Shown piece by piece: positions 9,893 to 19,729 of a stretch of DNA of 64,000 nt (position 1 is its first letter; each line of letters begins with the position of its first letter). Below the pieces are notes generated by a model. The model saw only the letters and a program-made list of their open reading frames with translations, was not told the origin of the DNA and ran no database searches. The DNA comes from an archaeon (GTDB lineage: Archaea; Methanobacteriota_B; Thermococci; Methanofastidiosales; NM3): NCBI GenBank assembly GCA_004212155.1, contig RXIG01000001.1, forward strand, positions 124,001-188,000, given 5' to 3'. A program made the translations under genes and the position numbers.

Positions 9893-9943
9893 CCTCATAC
9901 CATAATACTTCCTTGTTAGCTACTGAATTTTCTCAGTGTTCCG

Positions 9944-10912
9944 ATGAAAAAGCTTACCGTTCGCGTCAATCCCGAAAAGGCCAAGAATCTCTCAGAAGTG
10001 CTTGAAGACCATATCGTCTACGAGACAAACGAGAATGGCATCGCCAAGCTCGTCGCATACATACCCGACGACGCGGTCGATGATATCCTTACCGAACTTC
10101 ACAAACGGATCGACCTTCGCTACAAAAAGAACATTATCGAGGTCTCATCACCCAGCTTCGTTATCTCATCAGTCCTTAGCAAGGCAGACAAGAACAAGAA
10201 GGAAGAGGAGAAGACACCCGTCGAGCAGCTTCTGGAGCATGCCAATACATATTATCATTTTGATAAGGACAAAGTGGCCCTCATAGCAATTGCGAGCATC
10301 ATAGCGCTCGTCGGATTGTTCCAGAACAACGTGACGATCGTCATAGGGGCGATGCTGCTTGCCCCATTCGTCGGTCCCATTTACGCATTTACCATCAACA
10401 CGGCCGTGGGCAAGGGCAAGTGTGCCGTTCGCAACCTCTCTCAAATTGGACTGTATATTTCCATATCGTTTTTGATATCCTTGATATCGACCCTGATACT
10501 CGAAACTCGGTTCGACCTGGCGCTCACGCATGAGATCATGCTTCGTCTTGATACGAATCCCGTCTACATCCTTATGGCCGTCATGCTCGGCCTTGCTGCC
10601 GTCGTCTCATTCTCCAAGAGCATCTCGGAGGGTCTTGCCGGCGTTGCCATAGCCGCCGCCATTCTTCCTCCCGCAGTGACGGCGGGCATCATGGTCGCGA
10701 TCGTCCCACACGAAGCATTCAATGCAATCATACTGACGTTCCAAAATGTGATAGGACTGATGGCAGGAGGATTGATTGCCACCATCGTCCTTGACATCGT
10801 GCCACGAAGGGACAGGGAGCGCACCTTTGCGCGCAAAATGCTTGCGCGCATGCTCATCGCACTGGGCATAATGATCGTGGCGCTTGCCGTCGTCGCCGTC
10901 TTCTTCACGTGA
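9944..10912 (+). CDS. DUF389 family membrane protein
   Basis: 322 aa. Residues 1 to about 85 form a soluble N-terminal domain starting MKKLTVRVNPEKAKN. After a charged linker come six or so transmembrane segments with IVIGAMLLAPFVGPIYAFT and GLAGVAIAAAILPPAVTAG, the characteristic Gly/Pro-rich repeats of the family (TIGR00341/DUF389). The family's function is unknown; transport is often suggested. It stands alone, with the lsm operon promoter starting about 120 nt downstream. Confidence 0.88.
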   Translation: MKKLTVRVNPEKAKNLSEVLEDHIVYETNENGIAKLVAYIPDDAVDDILTELHKRIDLRYKKNIIEVSSPSFVISSVLSKADKNKKEEEKTPVEQLLEHANTYYHFDKDKVALIAIASIIALVGLFQNNVTIVIGAMLLAPFVGPIYAFTINTAVGKGKCAVRNLSQIGLYISISFLISLISTLILETRFDLALTHEIMLRLDTNPVYILMAVMLGLAAVVSFSKSISEGLAGVAIAAAILPPAVTAGIMVAIVPHEAFNAIILTFQNVIGLMAGGLIATIVLDIVPRRDRERTFARKMLARMLIALGIMIVALAVVAVFFT

Positions 10913-11030
10913 TGTCAAAAAACCCCGTTGCGAAAGCTTTTTAAACAAAAAAACAGGTGCTTAATCCGTTTTCCGCTCCTTGTAATAAAGGAGCAATGGA
11001 AAATATTTGTGTTCTGAACGAATTCAGATA

Positions 11031-11040
11031 CATTTAAATA
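11031..11040 (+). promoter_or_regulatory. TATA box of the lsm-rpl37e operon
   Basis: CATTTAAATA lies 45-54 nt upstream of the lsm start, leaving a leader of about 20-25 nt that carries the ribosome-binding site GAGGTGA at 11073-11079. Confidence 0.6.
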
Positions 11041-11084
11041 CCTCGCGAATTTAAGGAATTAGCAGTTTCATTGAGGTGAACAAT

Positions 11085-11312
11085 ATGGCTGAACGACCAT
11101 TGGACATCATTCATAAATCAGTTGAGAAAAACGTCCTCGTTGAATTGAAGGGAGGACGCGAATTCCGTGGAAATCTTAAGGGTTACGATATTCATATGAA
11201 CCTTGTACTAGAGAACGCAGAAGAGCTCAGGGACGGACAGCTCATCCGTAAGCTTGGTTATGCGGTCGTCCGTGGCGACAACGTCGTGCTCATCTCTCCA
11301 GACCTGAGGTGA
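11085..11312 (+). CDS. lsm: Sm-like RNA-binding protein (LSm/SmAP)
   Basis: 75 aa. It forms heptameric rings that bind U-rich RNA. The Sm1 motif is [19 protein letters not shown] with [10 protein letters not shown] following; the Sm2 motif is [11 protein letters not shown]. The start at 11085 gives MAERPLD and has GAGGTGA 5 nt upstream. It is followed after 5 nt by rpl37e, the usual archaeal pairing. Confidence 0.96.
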   Translation: MAERPLDIIHKSVEKNVLVELKGGREFRGNLKGYDIHMNLVLENAEELRDGQLIRKLGYAVVRGDNVVLISPDLR

Positions 11313-11317
11313 AGGCA

Positions 11318-11485
11318 ATGACCAAGGGAACACCGTCACAGGGAAAGAGGAACTCCAAGGTGCATATTCGCTGCAGAAGGTGCGGCAACCATTCGTACCA
11401 CATACGCAAAAAGAGATGCAGCTCGTGTGGTTATGGAATCTCACGCAGGTTACGAACCTATGAATGGAACAAGTACGGTTTCTGA
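11318..11485 (+). CDS. rpl37e: Large-subunit ribosomal protein eL37
   Basis: 55 aa. The family N terminus [12 protein letters not shown] is followed by a zinc finger with Cys19, Cys22, Cys34 and Cys37 (CRRCG and CSSCGYG), then [13 protein letters not shown]. The ribosome-binding site GAGGTGA lies at the end of lsm, 6 nt before the ATG. The tail overlaps the next gene by 26 nt. Confidence 0.97.
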   Translation: MTKGTPSQGKRNSKVHIRCRRCGNHSYHIRKKRCSSCGYGISRRLRTYEWNKYGF

Positions 11486-12260
11486 TATACGCATTATCGT
11501 TGAAGGATTGAATGATGTCAGGAGGGTATGCGATGCACTCTCCGGATCGTTCCTTGGAAGCGACTATAACGCTTCTGTCACATCCATCATACCTACGACA
11601 GATGTTTCCATAGCCCATAGATCGGCGCAGGGGGCCCATGTCGTCATCATCGCCACCGATGCGGACGAAGCTGGCTCATCGCTTGCCAGGGCGCTGAGGG
11701 AACGGCTCGACGATGGCAGGTGCCTTGTCGAGACCGTCAGGCTCCCACAGGGTCAAAACATTGAGTATACTGACGCCGCCATGCTTCGCGAGGCCATTGA
11801 AAAGGCGATCGTTCGCGCCGGATTGGCAGGACTTGCGCGATATGTGCCTGCGGCAGCCGACAACGTGGACGATGGGGCGGATGCAGAATATGCGCCCGAT
11901 GAACCGGAATATGACTGGGACGACGATTCGTCGGACGAGGAGCCCGATAACGAGTCGGACGAGGAGGAGCTTCTCTACGAGATCAACCGCCTCGAGCTCG
12001 AGAACAAGAAGTATGCGTCGCGCATCGGCGACCTCGAGAATCGGCTCAACGAGATCATGATAGACTCCTATGGCAGATACAACATCGAAGAGGTGTGGGA
12101 GTCGCTCTTCGACGATCCCGTGCCCGATACGACGGAGTTGACTATGGCCGCATCGGAACTCTCTGACTCGGTTCACGTCTCCGGTAATTTTATATTTGCA
12201 CAGGGGCTCAAGGAAGTGGAAGTGTTCCTGAACGAATACAGGGATACCATCATGCAGTAA
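11460..12260 (+). CDS. TOPRIM-domain protein with acidic linker and coiled coil
   Basis: 266 aa from ATG 11460 (an earlier start at 11427 would overlap eL37 further). Residues about 1-120 are a TOPRIM fold: [10 protein letters not shown] with the catalytic Glu and [14 protein letters not shown] with the DxD pair, closest in layout to RNase M5 and small primase-like proteins. A very acidic stretch (about residues 135-180), a short coiled coil ([19 protein letters not shown]) and a C-terminal domain follow. Its place after lsm and rpl37e hints at RNA processing, but I cannot name a substrate. tRNA-Ala begins 2 nt after its stop codon. Confidence 0.8.
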   Translation: MNGTSTVSDIRIIVEGLNDVRRVCDALSGSFLGSDYNASVTSIIPTTDVSIAHRSAQGAHVVIIATDADEAGSSLARALRERLDDGRCLVETVRLPQGQNIEYTDAAMLREAIEKAIVRAGLAGLARYVPAAADNVDDGADAEYAPDEPEYDWDDDSSDEEPDNESDEEELLYEINRLELENKKYASRIGDLENRLNEIMIDSYGRYNIEEVWESLFDDPVPDTTELTMAASELSDSVHVSGNFIFAQGLKEVEVFLNEYRDTIMQ

Positions 12261-12261
12261 T

Positions 12262-12338
<77 letters not shown>

Positions 12339-12443
12339 TTACTCTTTTTCGTGTTAATTTTCGTTACACTCGACATTTCCGCCGTGATTTTCAAAACCTT
12401 TAATAGTCTTGGCGATGATAAGATACGTGGGAGGTGTTAGTCG

Positions 12444-13124
12444 TTGGACGAAAAGGAGAAGATTGCAGCATTGAGTAAGTTATCTACGGCCTCTGTGGCC
12501 GACGTCCTGAACGGAAAGGGCGTGTTTAGCTCTTCTATCAAACCGATAGTGCCTGGCAAGAAGGTAGTAGGCAAGGCGTATACCGCCACCACCCCTGCGG
12601 GGGACATGCTTACATGTTACTGGGCGCTCAATAAGTCGCTTGAGGGCTACGTCCTCATCATCGATGGCGGAGGATACACCGAGTCCGCTATATGGGGCAG
12701 CCTCATGACGCAGGAGGCCAAGGAGAAGAAGCTGGCCGGCGTCATCATCGATGGGTCCATCCGCGACTCGGACGGCGTGCGCGACGCGGGGTTTCCCGTC
12801 TTTGCGATTACGACAACGCCGCGGGATGGGTCGATCCGTGCCATCGGTGAGCTTGAAGTGCCCGTCACATGCGGCGGTGCCACCGTACATCCAGGCGATT
12901 ACATCATCGGTGACGATGATGGGGTAGTCGTCATCCCCGAGCGGCTTCTTGAAAAGGTCATCGATGGCGCAAAGGACGCCGAGGAAATGGAAAAGAGCAT
13001 ACAAAAGGAGCTTAAAAAGGGCAAGTCGCTCTACGACCTATTTAGCCTTGACCGCATGGTGCTCAAGAAGGAGCGCGAGGACGTCACACTGCTCAACGAG
13101 CTCTACCGCGACATGGGCCTTTGA
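12444..13124 (+). CDS. RraA-like / HMG aldolase family protein
   Basis: 226 aa. Sequence blocks VADVLNGKGVF, GKAYTATTPAGDML, GYVLIIDGGG, AGVIIDGSIRDSDGV and GDYIIGDDDGVVVIP are those of the RraA/4-hydroxy-4-methyl-2-oxoglutarate aldolase fold; GSIRDSD carries the Arg-Asp active-site pair. Bacterial RraA inhibits RNase E, which this archaeon would lack, so an aldolase or other enzyme role is likelier; the substrate is not evident. A TTG start at 12444 is supported by GGGAGGTG at 12429-12436. Confidence 0.85.
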   Translation: MDEKEKIAALSKLSTASVADVLNGKGVFSSSIKPIVPGKKVVGKAYTATTPAGDMLTCYWALNKSLEGYVLIIDGGGYTESAIWGSLMTQEAKEKKLAGVIIDGSIRDSDGVRDAGFPVFAITTTPRDGSIRAIGELEVPVTCGGATVHPGDYIIGDDDGVVVIPERLLEKVIDGAKDAEEMEKSIQKELKKGKSLYDLFSLDRMVLKKEREDVTLLNELYRDMGL

Positions 13125-13162
13125 TAGGAACGTTTTTATTTTTTCTTCCTTTTTCTCTATTG

Positions 13163-14107
13163 ATGGCCAAGGACGTGCTCACCTATCTCCTGGACAATCA
13201 GGACACGTATGTCTCTGGCGAGTATATTGCCCATAAGCTTGGCATCACTCGCCAAGCGGTCTCCAAGAGGATAACGCAGCTCAAGGAACAGGGGTTCGAT
13301 ATCGATTCACGCACCAACAAGGGTTATCGCGTCGTCTCGTATCCGGATGTCATCCTTCCCGAGCTCATCGAACGTGAGACGAGCTTTGGTCCCGTGGTAC
13401 ACTTCGATACCATCGACTCCACCAACATCCACGCACGAAAGTGCGCCCTGGACGGCTCGCCCGAGCGAACGCTTATCGTCGCAGAGGAACAAAAGGCGGG
13501 ACGGGGGCGCCTCGGACGAGAGTGGGTGTCGCCCAAGGGCGGCCTTTGGTTCTCATTCATTATCCGACCTCGATGCAATCCCGCATCGGCCCCCCTCATC
13601 AACTTCGTGGCAGCAAACGCCGTTGCCAAGACGGTCCATGATTTGTATGGCATCGATGTTTCGATGAAGTGGCCAAACGACATCTATTACGAGGATCGCA
13701 AGATGTGCGGCATAGCGTTGCTCGTTTCCTCCGACACCGACCTGATCCATTACCTCGTCGTCGGCATAGGGATCAACGTGAACAACGATCCCCCTCAACC
13801 GACGCATACGGTGTCGCTCAAGGACATCGTTTCGCGACCGATCGACCGCAACTCGCTGCTCATATCGGTACTCGACCATTTCAAGGACGAGTACGCCCAT
13901 TTCGAAAGGGGGGACTACGAGACGCTGCTCTCGTACTCGCGGAGTATCTCGAACACGATAGGCAGATTCGTCCGCGTGTCGTTTCTTGGCAGGGACGTCG
14001 TGGGGAAGGTCAGGGACATTAACGACCAGGGGGCGCTCGTGCTCGAACACGACGGAACGACGCATGTGGTCTATGCCGGTGATGTCGACTTCCTGCGTCC
14101 GCTCTAG
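13163..14107 (+). CDS. birA: Biotin operon repressor / biotin-protein ligase
   Basis: 314 aa. An N-terminal winged helix (about residues 1-60, YIAHKLGITRQAVSKRITQLK) precedes the ligase domain with the biotinyl-AMP loop GRGRLGREW and KWPNDIYY. The C-terminal SH3-like domain ends DVVGKVRDINDQGALVLE. It biotinylates carrier proteins and, given the DNA-binding domain, may repress biotin genes. None lie nearby. The start at 13163 removes a hydrophobic upstream extension to 13121 that is T-rich non-coding sequence. Confidence 0.94.
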   Translation: MAKDVLTYLLDNQDTYVSGEYIAHKLGITRQAVSKRITQLKEQGFDIDSRTNKGYRVVSYPDVILPELIERETSFGPVVHFDTIDSTNIHARKCALDGSPERTLIVAEEQKAGRGRLGREWVSPKGGLWFSFIIRPRCNPASAPLINFVAANAVAKTVHDLYGIDVSMKWPNDIYYEDRKMCGIALLVSSDTDLIHYLVVGIGINVNNDPPQPTHTVSLKDIVSRPIDRNSLLISVLDHFKDEYAHFERGDYETLLSYSRSISNTIGRFVRVSFLGRDVVGKVRDINDQGALVLEHDGTTHVVYAGDVDFLRPL

Positions 14108-14115
14108 GTGAGCTC

Positions 14116-15096
14116 ATGGAGTATCTGTTCTATCTCAACGGGGACCATCCGGACCTCGCACGCTACGAGATCACATCGCTACTCTCTGCATATGGACACG
14201 ATGTCTCGTTGCGCATCATCCACCCGCAGCTCGTGCTCCTCTCGTCGCGTGAGCTGCCGCGTCCTGCGCTAGAACGTCTGTCCCTGACCCATTCGGTGGG
14301 CACCTATATGGGGGGCATGGAGGCGTCCACAGGCTCTCTGGAGCCTTCCACGATCGAGCACATCATGTGCGATGACCCATTTAGTGTACGGATCAAGAAG
14401 CTGGACAAGGGTATCAACGCGATGGGGGAGGAGCGGCGGCTGGCGCGCCAGATACTATCCGTCGTGTCGGCTCCTGTCGATCTCGGCTCGCCTGCTCAGC
14501 GCATCGTCGGTTTTCATGTGGCGGGCACCATCCATGTCGCAAACGTGATCGCCTCGACGAGCGCGCAAGCGTTTGACGGAAGAAAACCCCAATACCGGCC
14601 ATACTTCCACCCATCTTCCCTCCATCCGCGCATCGCGCGCGTGCTGGTCAACATCTCACAGGCGAGAAGGGAGGTCTTCGATCCGTTCTGTGGGACCGGG
14701 GGGATCCTCATTGAGGCGGGATTGATGGGCCTTGAGACCTTCGGCATGGACATTGAGGAGAAGATGGTCATCGGAACGAGAGAGAACCTTGCCCATTTTG
14801 GCCTCGAAGGCGATGTTCGCAAAGGTGATGCGACGCGCATCGGGGACACGTTCGATGAACCGTTCGAGTGCATCGTCTCCGACCTACCCTATGGCAAGTC
14901 CACGGTGGTGGCAGGGGGAAGGGAGCGCCTCTACGCGCGTGCGTTCGAGCAGATGTATGAGCATTCCCTACACAGGCTCGTAACTGTCATTCCCGTATTT
15001 TTCGACTTCGCATCCCGCGGATACACGGTGGAATCTCATTTCACGATCCGCGTCCACAGGTCGCTTGAACGCCACATCCATGTATTGAGCCATTAG
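14116..15096 (+). CDS. tRNA (guanine-N2)-methyltransferase, Trm-G10/Trm11 type
   Basis: 326 aa. A THUMP-containing N-terminal part (to about residue 165) is followed by a Rossmann methyltransferase: SAM motif VFDPFCGTGGILIEAG, acidic FGMDIEEKMV, and catalytic motif IV SDLPYGKS, the (D/N)PPY variant of N2-guanine methylases. It should make m2G or m2,2G at position 10 of tRNA. It lies 8 nt behind birA. Confidence 0.9.
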   Translation: MEYLFYLNGDHPDLARYEITSLLSAYGHDVSLRIIHPQLVLLSSRELPRPALERLSLTHSVGTYMGGMEASTGSLEPSTIEHIMCDDPFSVRIKKLDKGINAMGEERRLARQILSVVSAPVDLGSPAQRIVGFHVAGTIHVANVIASTSAQAFDGRKPQYRPYFHPSSLHPRIARVLVNISQARREVFDPFCGTGGILIEAGLMGLETFGMDIEEKMVIGTRENLAHFGLEGDVRKGDATRIGDTFDEPFECIVSDLPYGKSTVVAGGRERLYARAFEQMYEHSLHRLVTVIPVFFDFASRGYTVESHFTIRVHRSLERHIHVLSH

Positions 15097-15190
15097 CAGC
15101 GGCTCAATCGGCATTGTTTGATATGTTTTTCTACTTTCTTTCTTTATTTTTTGAGAAAATAATATAAGAGTGGAGAATAGAGTTATTATA

Positions 15191-16222
15191 ATGAACCCAT
15201 CCATGAAAAAATACACAGTGGCCATATTCGTAGTCATCCTTTTTTCTTCGCTGCTTTCAGGTTGTATCGGTGGTGATTCAGACGATACCTCCGACAGGGA
15301 TGGTGATGGTGTCCAGGACACATACGATGCATGCCCCGATATCCCGGGCGAACCAACGAATCAAGGATGCCCCACCACGACACCGGCGCCCACGACGACC
15401 TCTCCGCCTACGACCACCGCAGCTCCCACCACGACACCTGCGCCCACGACGACCGCAGCCCCCACTACTACAGCCCCGCCTACCATTACCATATTTCCAA
15501 CATTCACAGCGTTTCCCACATACACCCTTCCACCAGACTTTTACAAGTTCTTCTGGTTGGGAGAGTGGGAACGAGAGGGGGTAACAAAGATCACGGGGAC
15601 GACCAAGGTGTGGATCGTCTATGATGAAGATAACAATCTCGAGGTCCACTACTTCGTGCGTTGCTTCCCGACATCGTGTTACATGGGCTACTTCCGAGCC
15701 TTCTACAGCGATGGCGACCTCGTTGGCATCATGAACTTCTCCGACAGACAGGAGCTCCTAACACTTGAACGGAACAGCGATGGCACGATCTCGTTCACAC
15801 GACAGGGATTCTATACGTCTGACGGCGGTGAGGACTATGAACAGACTTCAACGCTCGAGAAGACGGCAGCGCTGTCAAGCCTTCCCGAGGATCATTACAT
15901 CGAATCATTCACTGGCATGTGGATCGATTTTGACAATACCCACTTCCTAAGCTCCGTCAACATAACAAAGATAGACCCCAAGACGCTCGAGGTGCGCGTC
16001 TATGAGCACTGTACACCAGACAACTGTTACTGGGGCATAGACCAGTCGAACTTCTATCCGGGCGGCGTATCGTTTGACCTGACCAACCTCAATGGCGATG
16101 AGCTCTCACTTGACATCACTTTGACGGAAACAGGTGGGTTGCATGTCGAGTGGGACCTCGCGTATAAAGGTGGCGGAGTTGCCGCAGGCACACAGACGCT
16201 GGTGAAGATCATCTATCTTTGA
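15191..16222 (+). CDS. Secreted lipoprotein with thrombospondin type 3 motif and Thr/Pro linker
   Basis: 343 aa. A signal peptide ends in the lipobox LLSGC (Cys near residue 25). One calcium-binding-like DRDGDGVQDTYDACPD motif follows, then a Thr/Pro/Ala linker (about residues 60-110, repeats of TTTPAP) that is probably O-glycosylated, and two copies of a roughly 100-residue beta-rich domain, each starting with an F-W-x-x-(E/D) type region (FWLGEWER, FTGMWIDF). The domain is unknown to me. ATG 15191 or 15203 are both workable. It stands alone. Confidence 0.75.
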   Translation: MNPSMKKYTVAIFVVILFSSLLSGCIGGDSDDTSDRDGDGVQDTYDACPDIPGEPTNQGCPTTTPAPTTTSPPTTTAAPTTTPAPTTTAAPTTTAPPTITIFPTFTAFPTYTLPPDFYKFFWLGEWEREGVTKITGTTKVWIVYDEDNNLEVHYFVRCFPTSCYMGYFRAFYSDGDLVGIMNFSDRQELLTLERNSDGTISFTRQGFYTSDGGEDYEQTSTLEKTAALSSLPEDHYIESFTGMWIDFDNTHFLSSVNITKIDPKTLEVRVYEHCTPDNCYWGIDQSNFYPGGVSFDLTNLNGDELSLDITLTETGGLHVEWDLAYKGGGVAAGTQTLVKIIYL

Positions 16223-16240
16223 TCGTTCATTCTTTTTTTC

Positions 16241-16432
16241 TTATTTTTTCTTTCTCCGCTTGTCATGCAGGAGCGCCCCGTCGATACCTACGTTCTCAGC
16301 AGCATTCTCCTTGATCAAGACGGTGATAGAAGATATACCGTACTCTTCTGATGCCGCTCTCGTGAGCCGTTCAACTAATCTTCGCTTCGTCTCTATGCCA
16401 ATGGGCGGGCCTTCTACAATAATCGTTGGCAT
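16241..16432 (-). CDS. 4-oxalocrotonate tautomerase family protein
   Basis: 63 aa. After removal of Met the chain begins PTIIVEGPPIG, with the catalytic N-terminal Pro1 typical of the family; VLIKENAAENVGIDG matches the C-terminal half. Archaeal substrates are unknown. ATG 16432 is chosen because Pro must follow Met. The gene converges with the lipoprotein gene ending 18 nt away. Confidence 0.85.
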   Translation of the reverse strand: MPTIIVEGPPIGIETKRRLVERLTRAASEEYGISSITVLIKENAAENVGIDGALLHDKRRKKK

Positions 16433-16516
16433 TCGTAACACCATTCATCCTTCTACAAACACCTTTTTGTACGTTACCCAACAAAAGCATGGCTCAGACA
16501 AATGGTGCTCGTTTTT

Positions 16517-17011
16517 TTACGATGTGAACTGAAGCGTGGGCAGCGTGGTATTGATTGCTTCCTCAAGCGAAGAAGGCGATTCTGCAAGATAGAGGAATTG
16601 ATAGATGTAATCGCCACGGGCGGTAAGAAACAGTGCCGACTCGTATGTGGAAGTCTCGTCCTGGTAGCTCATGTCGAGCCGTTCGAACGTCACCCCTCCG
16701 TATGTCGCCTCGGACGTATCCCGCACGATGTATGATTCGTTATCGTTGAAGTTGTCTTTGATCTTTTGTATCTGTTCAGATACGTCCTTGTCTCCTAAAA
16801 AGCTCTCCCGTATGCCGAGGGCCGGCATGCCATTGGTGCCATAAAACATCTTCTCATCGACGGATTCGTCCCAGTGGGCAGGATAGGATATCTTGTATCC
16901 TCGGTCCTCATAGATAAAGGTCTTGAGGCCGTCGTTTGTCACGACCTTGCCGCCACCGGTGATGCATCCCATCACCATCACTGCACACATAAGCGCGAGG
17001 TATCGTTTCAC
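16517..17011 (-). CDS. Predicted lipoprotein, PsbP-like fold
   Basis: 164 aa. A signal peptide with lipobox VMGC (Cys near 16) anchors an extracytoplasmic domain with YKISYPAHWDES, FERLDMSYQ and a C-terminal VTFERL...TLPTLQF pattern, as in PsbP/DUF1795-like stress lipoproteins. Function unknown. It is divergently arranged with the HdrD-like gene across 360 nt. Confidence 0.7.
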   Translation of the reverse strand: MKRYLALMCAVMVMGCITGGGKVVTNDGLKTFIYEDRGYKISYPAHWDESVDEKMFYGTNGMPALGIRESFLGDKDVSEQIQKIKDNFNDNESYIVRDTSEATYGGVTFERLDMSYQDETSTYESALFLTARGDYIYQFLYLAESPSSLEEAINTTLPTLQFTS

Positions 17012-17373
17012 GCACTTATCTCGTTTATGTACTTTTTAAACATTGTCAATCTATGGGCTGCACATAGTGAAGGATGGAACTTCAAGCCCTCATCGACTGA
17101 CCAAACAGTATTTTTTTTCTCAATTTTTATATGTATGCCGTTCCATTTTACATTTATAATATACTCCATCATTCATGACGTCAACGCATATCAAATACGA
17201 ATAATGGCTCTACAAGGCGAATAATTTGTATAAGACTCGCTATAATGGAGAACGCATTCTCTAATGCACCTGGAGGATGAGGGCGTTATGTGCAAAGCTC
17301 AACCTTAGGGACAGGGTATTTATATCCACACATGAGAATGATTTCAATAGAAAATGTATTACATGGTGGTAAT
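17012..17373. promoter_or_regulatory. Divergent intergenic region upstream of the HdrD-like gene
   Basis: 362 nt with no supported gene. A TATA-like TTTATATCC at about 17318-17327 precedes the HdrD-like gene. A small inverted repeat GAGAA-CGCA-TTCTC lies near 17250. The 17100-17170 stretch is AT-rich and contains a TTTTTATATG element that could fire either way. Confidence 0.35.
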
Positions 17374-18465
17374 ATGTCCTCTTTTAAGGAACAAGTAGAA
17401 GAATGTACCGAATGTGGAGAGTGCAATTTGGTTTGCCCAGTTTGCGCAGTTGATGACAGGGTAATATTCGGCCCCGAACACAAGATCAAGCTCCTGGCCA
17501 AGATAGAGGCGAATGGGCAGCTCAGTCAGGAGGAGATCGACTCCATCTATCTCTGCACCCGCTGTGGTGTATGCAACGATGTATGTCCGGTGGACATAGA
17601 TATATACAACATCGTACAGTATGAACGCTCGCTCCTGGCAAAACAAGGTCGCGAACCGGATAAGACAAAGCACATCACGAACAACATATTGACCAAGTAC
17701 AATCCTAAAGGACTTGACAACGAGGAAAGGGAATCGATGTGGGTCACCGATGATCTCGAGTTCTCGGACGACTCCTCGCTTGGCTACATGGCAGGATGCT
17801 GGGTGGCCTTCAAGAACCCACATATCGCCCAGGACACGGTGCGACTTCTCAACACTAGTGGCGTCAAGCCGCGTCTGATACCCGACGAGCGCTGTTGCGG
17901 GCTCTTTGTCATCGATAATGGCCATCTCGAGGAAGCACGTGATTACGCCAAATCATACACGGACTACCTCGAGTCGCTAGGCATCAAACGTTTGCTTGTA
18001 TCATGTCCTTCATGCTACAATGTTTTGAATAATCTCTACCCTGGCCTCTATAGGAAACCGAAATATGAGGTCGTCCACGCTATTGCCTACTTCAAGGAAC
18101 TCTACGATGCAGGAAAACTCGACTTCAACAACATGGGCGAGAAGGTCATGATCAAAGATGCGTGCCCGATGAAAGATCACTACGACATGGCAAGGGAGCT
18201 ACTCGATGCCGCAGGATACTCTGTTTTTGACCCATTTGATAAGAAAGGATTTTGTTGCGGGGCCCCTGCAGGAGTGAAGCCGAACTACCCGGAGATCTCA
18301 AATGCCATAGGCAAGTATTCCCTCGACAAGAGGGGCGATGCCACAAGCGTCGTGACATACTGTCCCTTCTGTATGCATCACTTCGATGGTGTACGGGAGG
18401 CGTACGACATTGAAACTCCCATCGAGGATATCGCCTCACTTCTATGGCGCGCAATGAAAAAGTAG
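17374..18465 (+). CDS. HdrD-like iron-sulfur oxidoreductase
   Basis: 363 aa. Two [4Fe-4S] ferredoxin motifs at the N terminus (CTECGECNLVCPVC, CTRCGVCNDVCPVD) precede two CCG domains: CW...CCGLF...CPSC and ACPMKD...FCCGAP...CPFC. This is the HdrD/GlpC/TmcB arrangement, which reduces disulfides or couples FAD dehydrogenases to membrane carriers. No HdrE, HdrABC or dehydrogenase partner lies adjacent, so the electron partner is unknown. The start at 17374 has GGTGG upstream; the frame opens at 17290 without support. Confidence 0.88.
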   Translation: MSSFKEQVEECTECGECNLVCPVCAVDDRVIFGPEHKIKLLAKIEANGQLSQEEIDSIYLCTRCGVCNDVCPVDIDIYNIVQYERSLLAKQGREPDKTKHITNNILTKYNPKGLDNEERESMWVTDDLEFSDDSSLGYMAGCWVAFKNPHIAQDTVRLLNTSGVKPRLIPDERCCGLFVIDNGHLEEARDYAKSYTDYLESLGIKRLLVSCPSCYNVLNNLYPGLYRKPKYEVVHAIAYFKELYDAGKLDFNNMGEKVMIKDACPMKDHYDMARELLDAAGYSVFDPFDKKGFCCGAPAGVKPNYPEISNAIGKYSLDKRGDATSVVTYCPFCMHHFDGVREAYDIETPIEDIASLLWRAMKK

Positions 18466-18470
18466 GCGCC

Positions 18471-19388
18471 CTATTCTATGACCCCCTCTTCGTAGGGGGC
18501 CTCTCTTGGTTTTGCACGGCTCTCCTGAATGATGATACCGGTAGCAACGATGATCAGCGCACCCCCTATGATGGTGCCCGGATTGACCTTCTCAGCAAGT
18601 ATGAGGTATGCCCAGATGCCGCTGAGCACGCCCTCCAGGAGGACGATGACCGACGCCTTGGCAGCTTCCAGGTGACGTAGGGCGATGTTATAGAGGATAA
18701 ACGAGAGAGCGGTGCAGAAGCTGCCCATGATAAAGAGCATGGCCAATGAATATCCTGTTATCATCCCAGATGTTCCTCCGAATGGGAGGGTGATGATAGC
18801 AGCGAAGAGGAAGAGCCAGAACGTCGATGTGATGCCCTCATGCGTTTTTCCAAGCAGCCGCATGGCAATGGTGTACGTTGCCCATCCGAATCCCGATGCC
18901 GTTGCGACGAGGTCACCGAAGAAATGGGTCCCACCGAACTCGACGGCACCGCCATAATCATACCAAAGGATGAGAAATCCGCCTGTGATGCCGATGAGTA
19001 CAGCCAACGTCGTGCGGCGCGTGATGTCCTCCTTTAGAAAGAAGTATGATATGATGAGCACATAGATCGGTGCAAGTTGCTGTAGGAAGACGGTGTTTGC
19101 GATCGTGGTGTTTTTGATGCCCACGGTATAAGTGTAGATCGTGAATGCGATGAGGACGCCCGGGATGATGAGACGTACGAGCTCGGACTTGGAGACCCGA
19201 AGCATTGGCAGACGTTTTGTCACCACCGCATAGAGCAACAGCACGAGCGATGCGAAAATGAAACGGTATAGGATGATGAGCCCGGAGCTCAATTCAGGGA
19301 CCTGTCTGACAAAGATGCCAAGGATGCTCCATAGGACGACGCCTATGAACGTGTATATCACCCCCCTGACGTCGTCTTGTACATCCAT
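18471..19388 (-). CDS. EamA/DMT-superfamily permease
   Basis: About 305 aa with ten hydrophobic segments in two halves, each an EamA repeat (VIYTFIGVVLWSILGI at the start; FFGDLVATASGFGWATYTI in the second half). Such proteins export amino acids or other metabolites. GGAAGGTGAG lies just before tandem ATGs at 19391/19388; ATG 19415 is another possibility. It converges with the HdrD-like gene with a 5-nt gap. Confidence 0.88.
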   Translation of the reverse strand: MDVQDDVRGVIYTFIGVVLWSILGIFVRQVPELSSGLIILYRFIFASLVLLLYAVVTKRLPMLRVSKSELVRLIIPGVLIAFTIYTYTVGIKNTTIANTVFLQQLAPIYVLIISYFFLKEDITRRTTLAVLIGITGGFLILWYDYGGAVEFGGTHFFGDLVATASGFGWATYTIAMRLLGKTHEGITSTFWLFLFAAIITLPFGGTSGMITGYSLAMLFIMGSFCTALSFILYNIALRHLEAAKASVIVLLEGVLSGIWAYLILAEKVNPGTIIGGALIIVATGIIIQESRAKPREAPYEEGVIE

Positions 19389-19504
19389 CATCTCACCTTC
19401 CGTATTATCTCCCATCGTCGCCTTTCATTAAAGCTTTTTGGTCTTTTTGTCTTTTGCTGACGAAACGATGCTTTTTTTAACTCGTTGGGGATAGTGGTAA
19501 GCAC

Positions 19505-19729
19505 ATGAAGATCTATGTCGTTATAAGGGTCGATGAGCATGACATCCTCTATGTCGACTCCGTGGGTAATGAGGTGAGCGCTGGCCTCAAGGAGGAACGC
19601 GAGGTCATACTCGTCACGACGGATGCATCACGTGCACATGACGCCTTCGACACGCCGACAGGATTCAGGAGAATCCTTGAAGTGTGGGAGGATGAGGAAC
19701 GTACCGAACAGAAGGAATCATACAAGTAA
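19505..19729 (+). CDS. Small acidic protein of unknown function
   Basis: 74 aa with alternating strands (IYVVIRVDEHDILYVD, EVILVTTDAS) and a charged tail. The start at 19505 follows a TATA-like stretch TTTTTTTAACTC. I recognise no family. Codon use looks like neighbouring genes. Confidence 0.55.
   Translation: MKIYVVIRVDEHDILYVDSVGNEVSAGLKEEREVILVTTDASRAHDAFDTPTGFRRILEVWEDEERTEQKESYK

Noticed and set aside
15278-15649. Gly/Arg/Cys-rich minus-strand frame opposite the lipoprotein linker
   Set aside because: It arises from the ACC/CCN codons of the Thr/Pro repeats read backwards.
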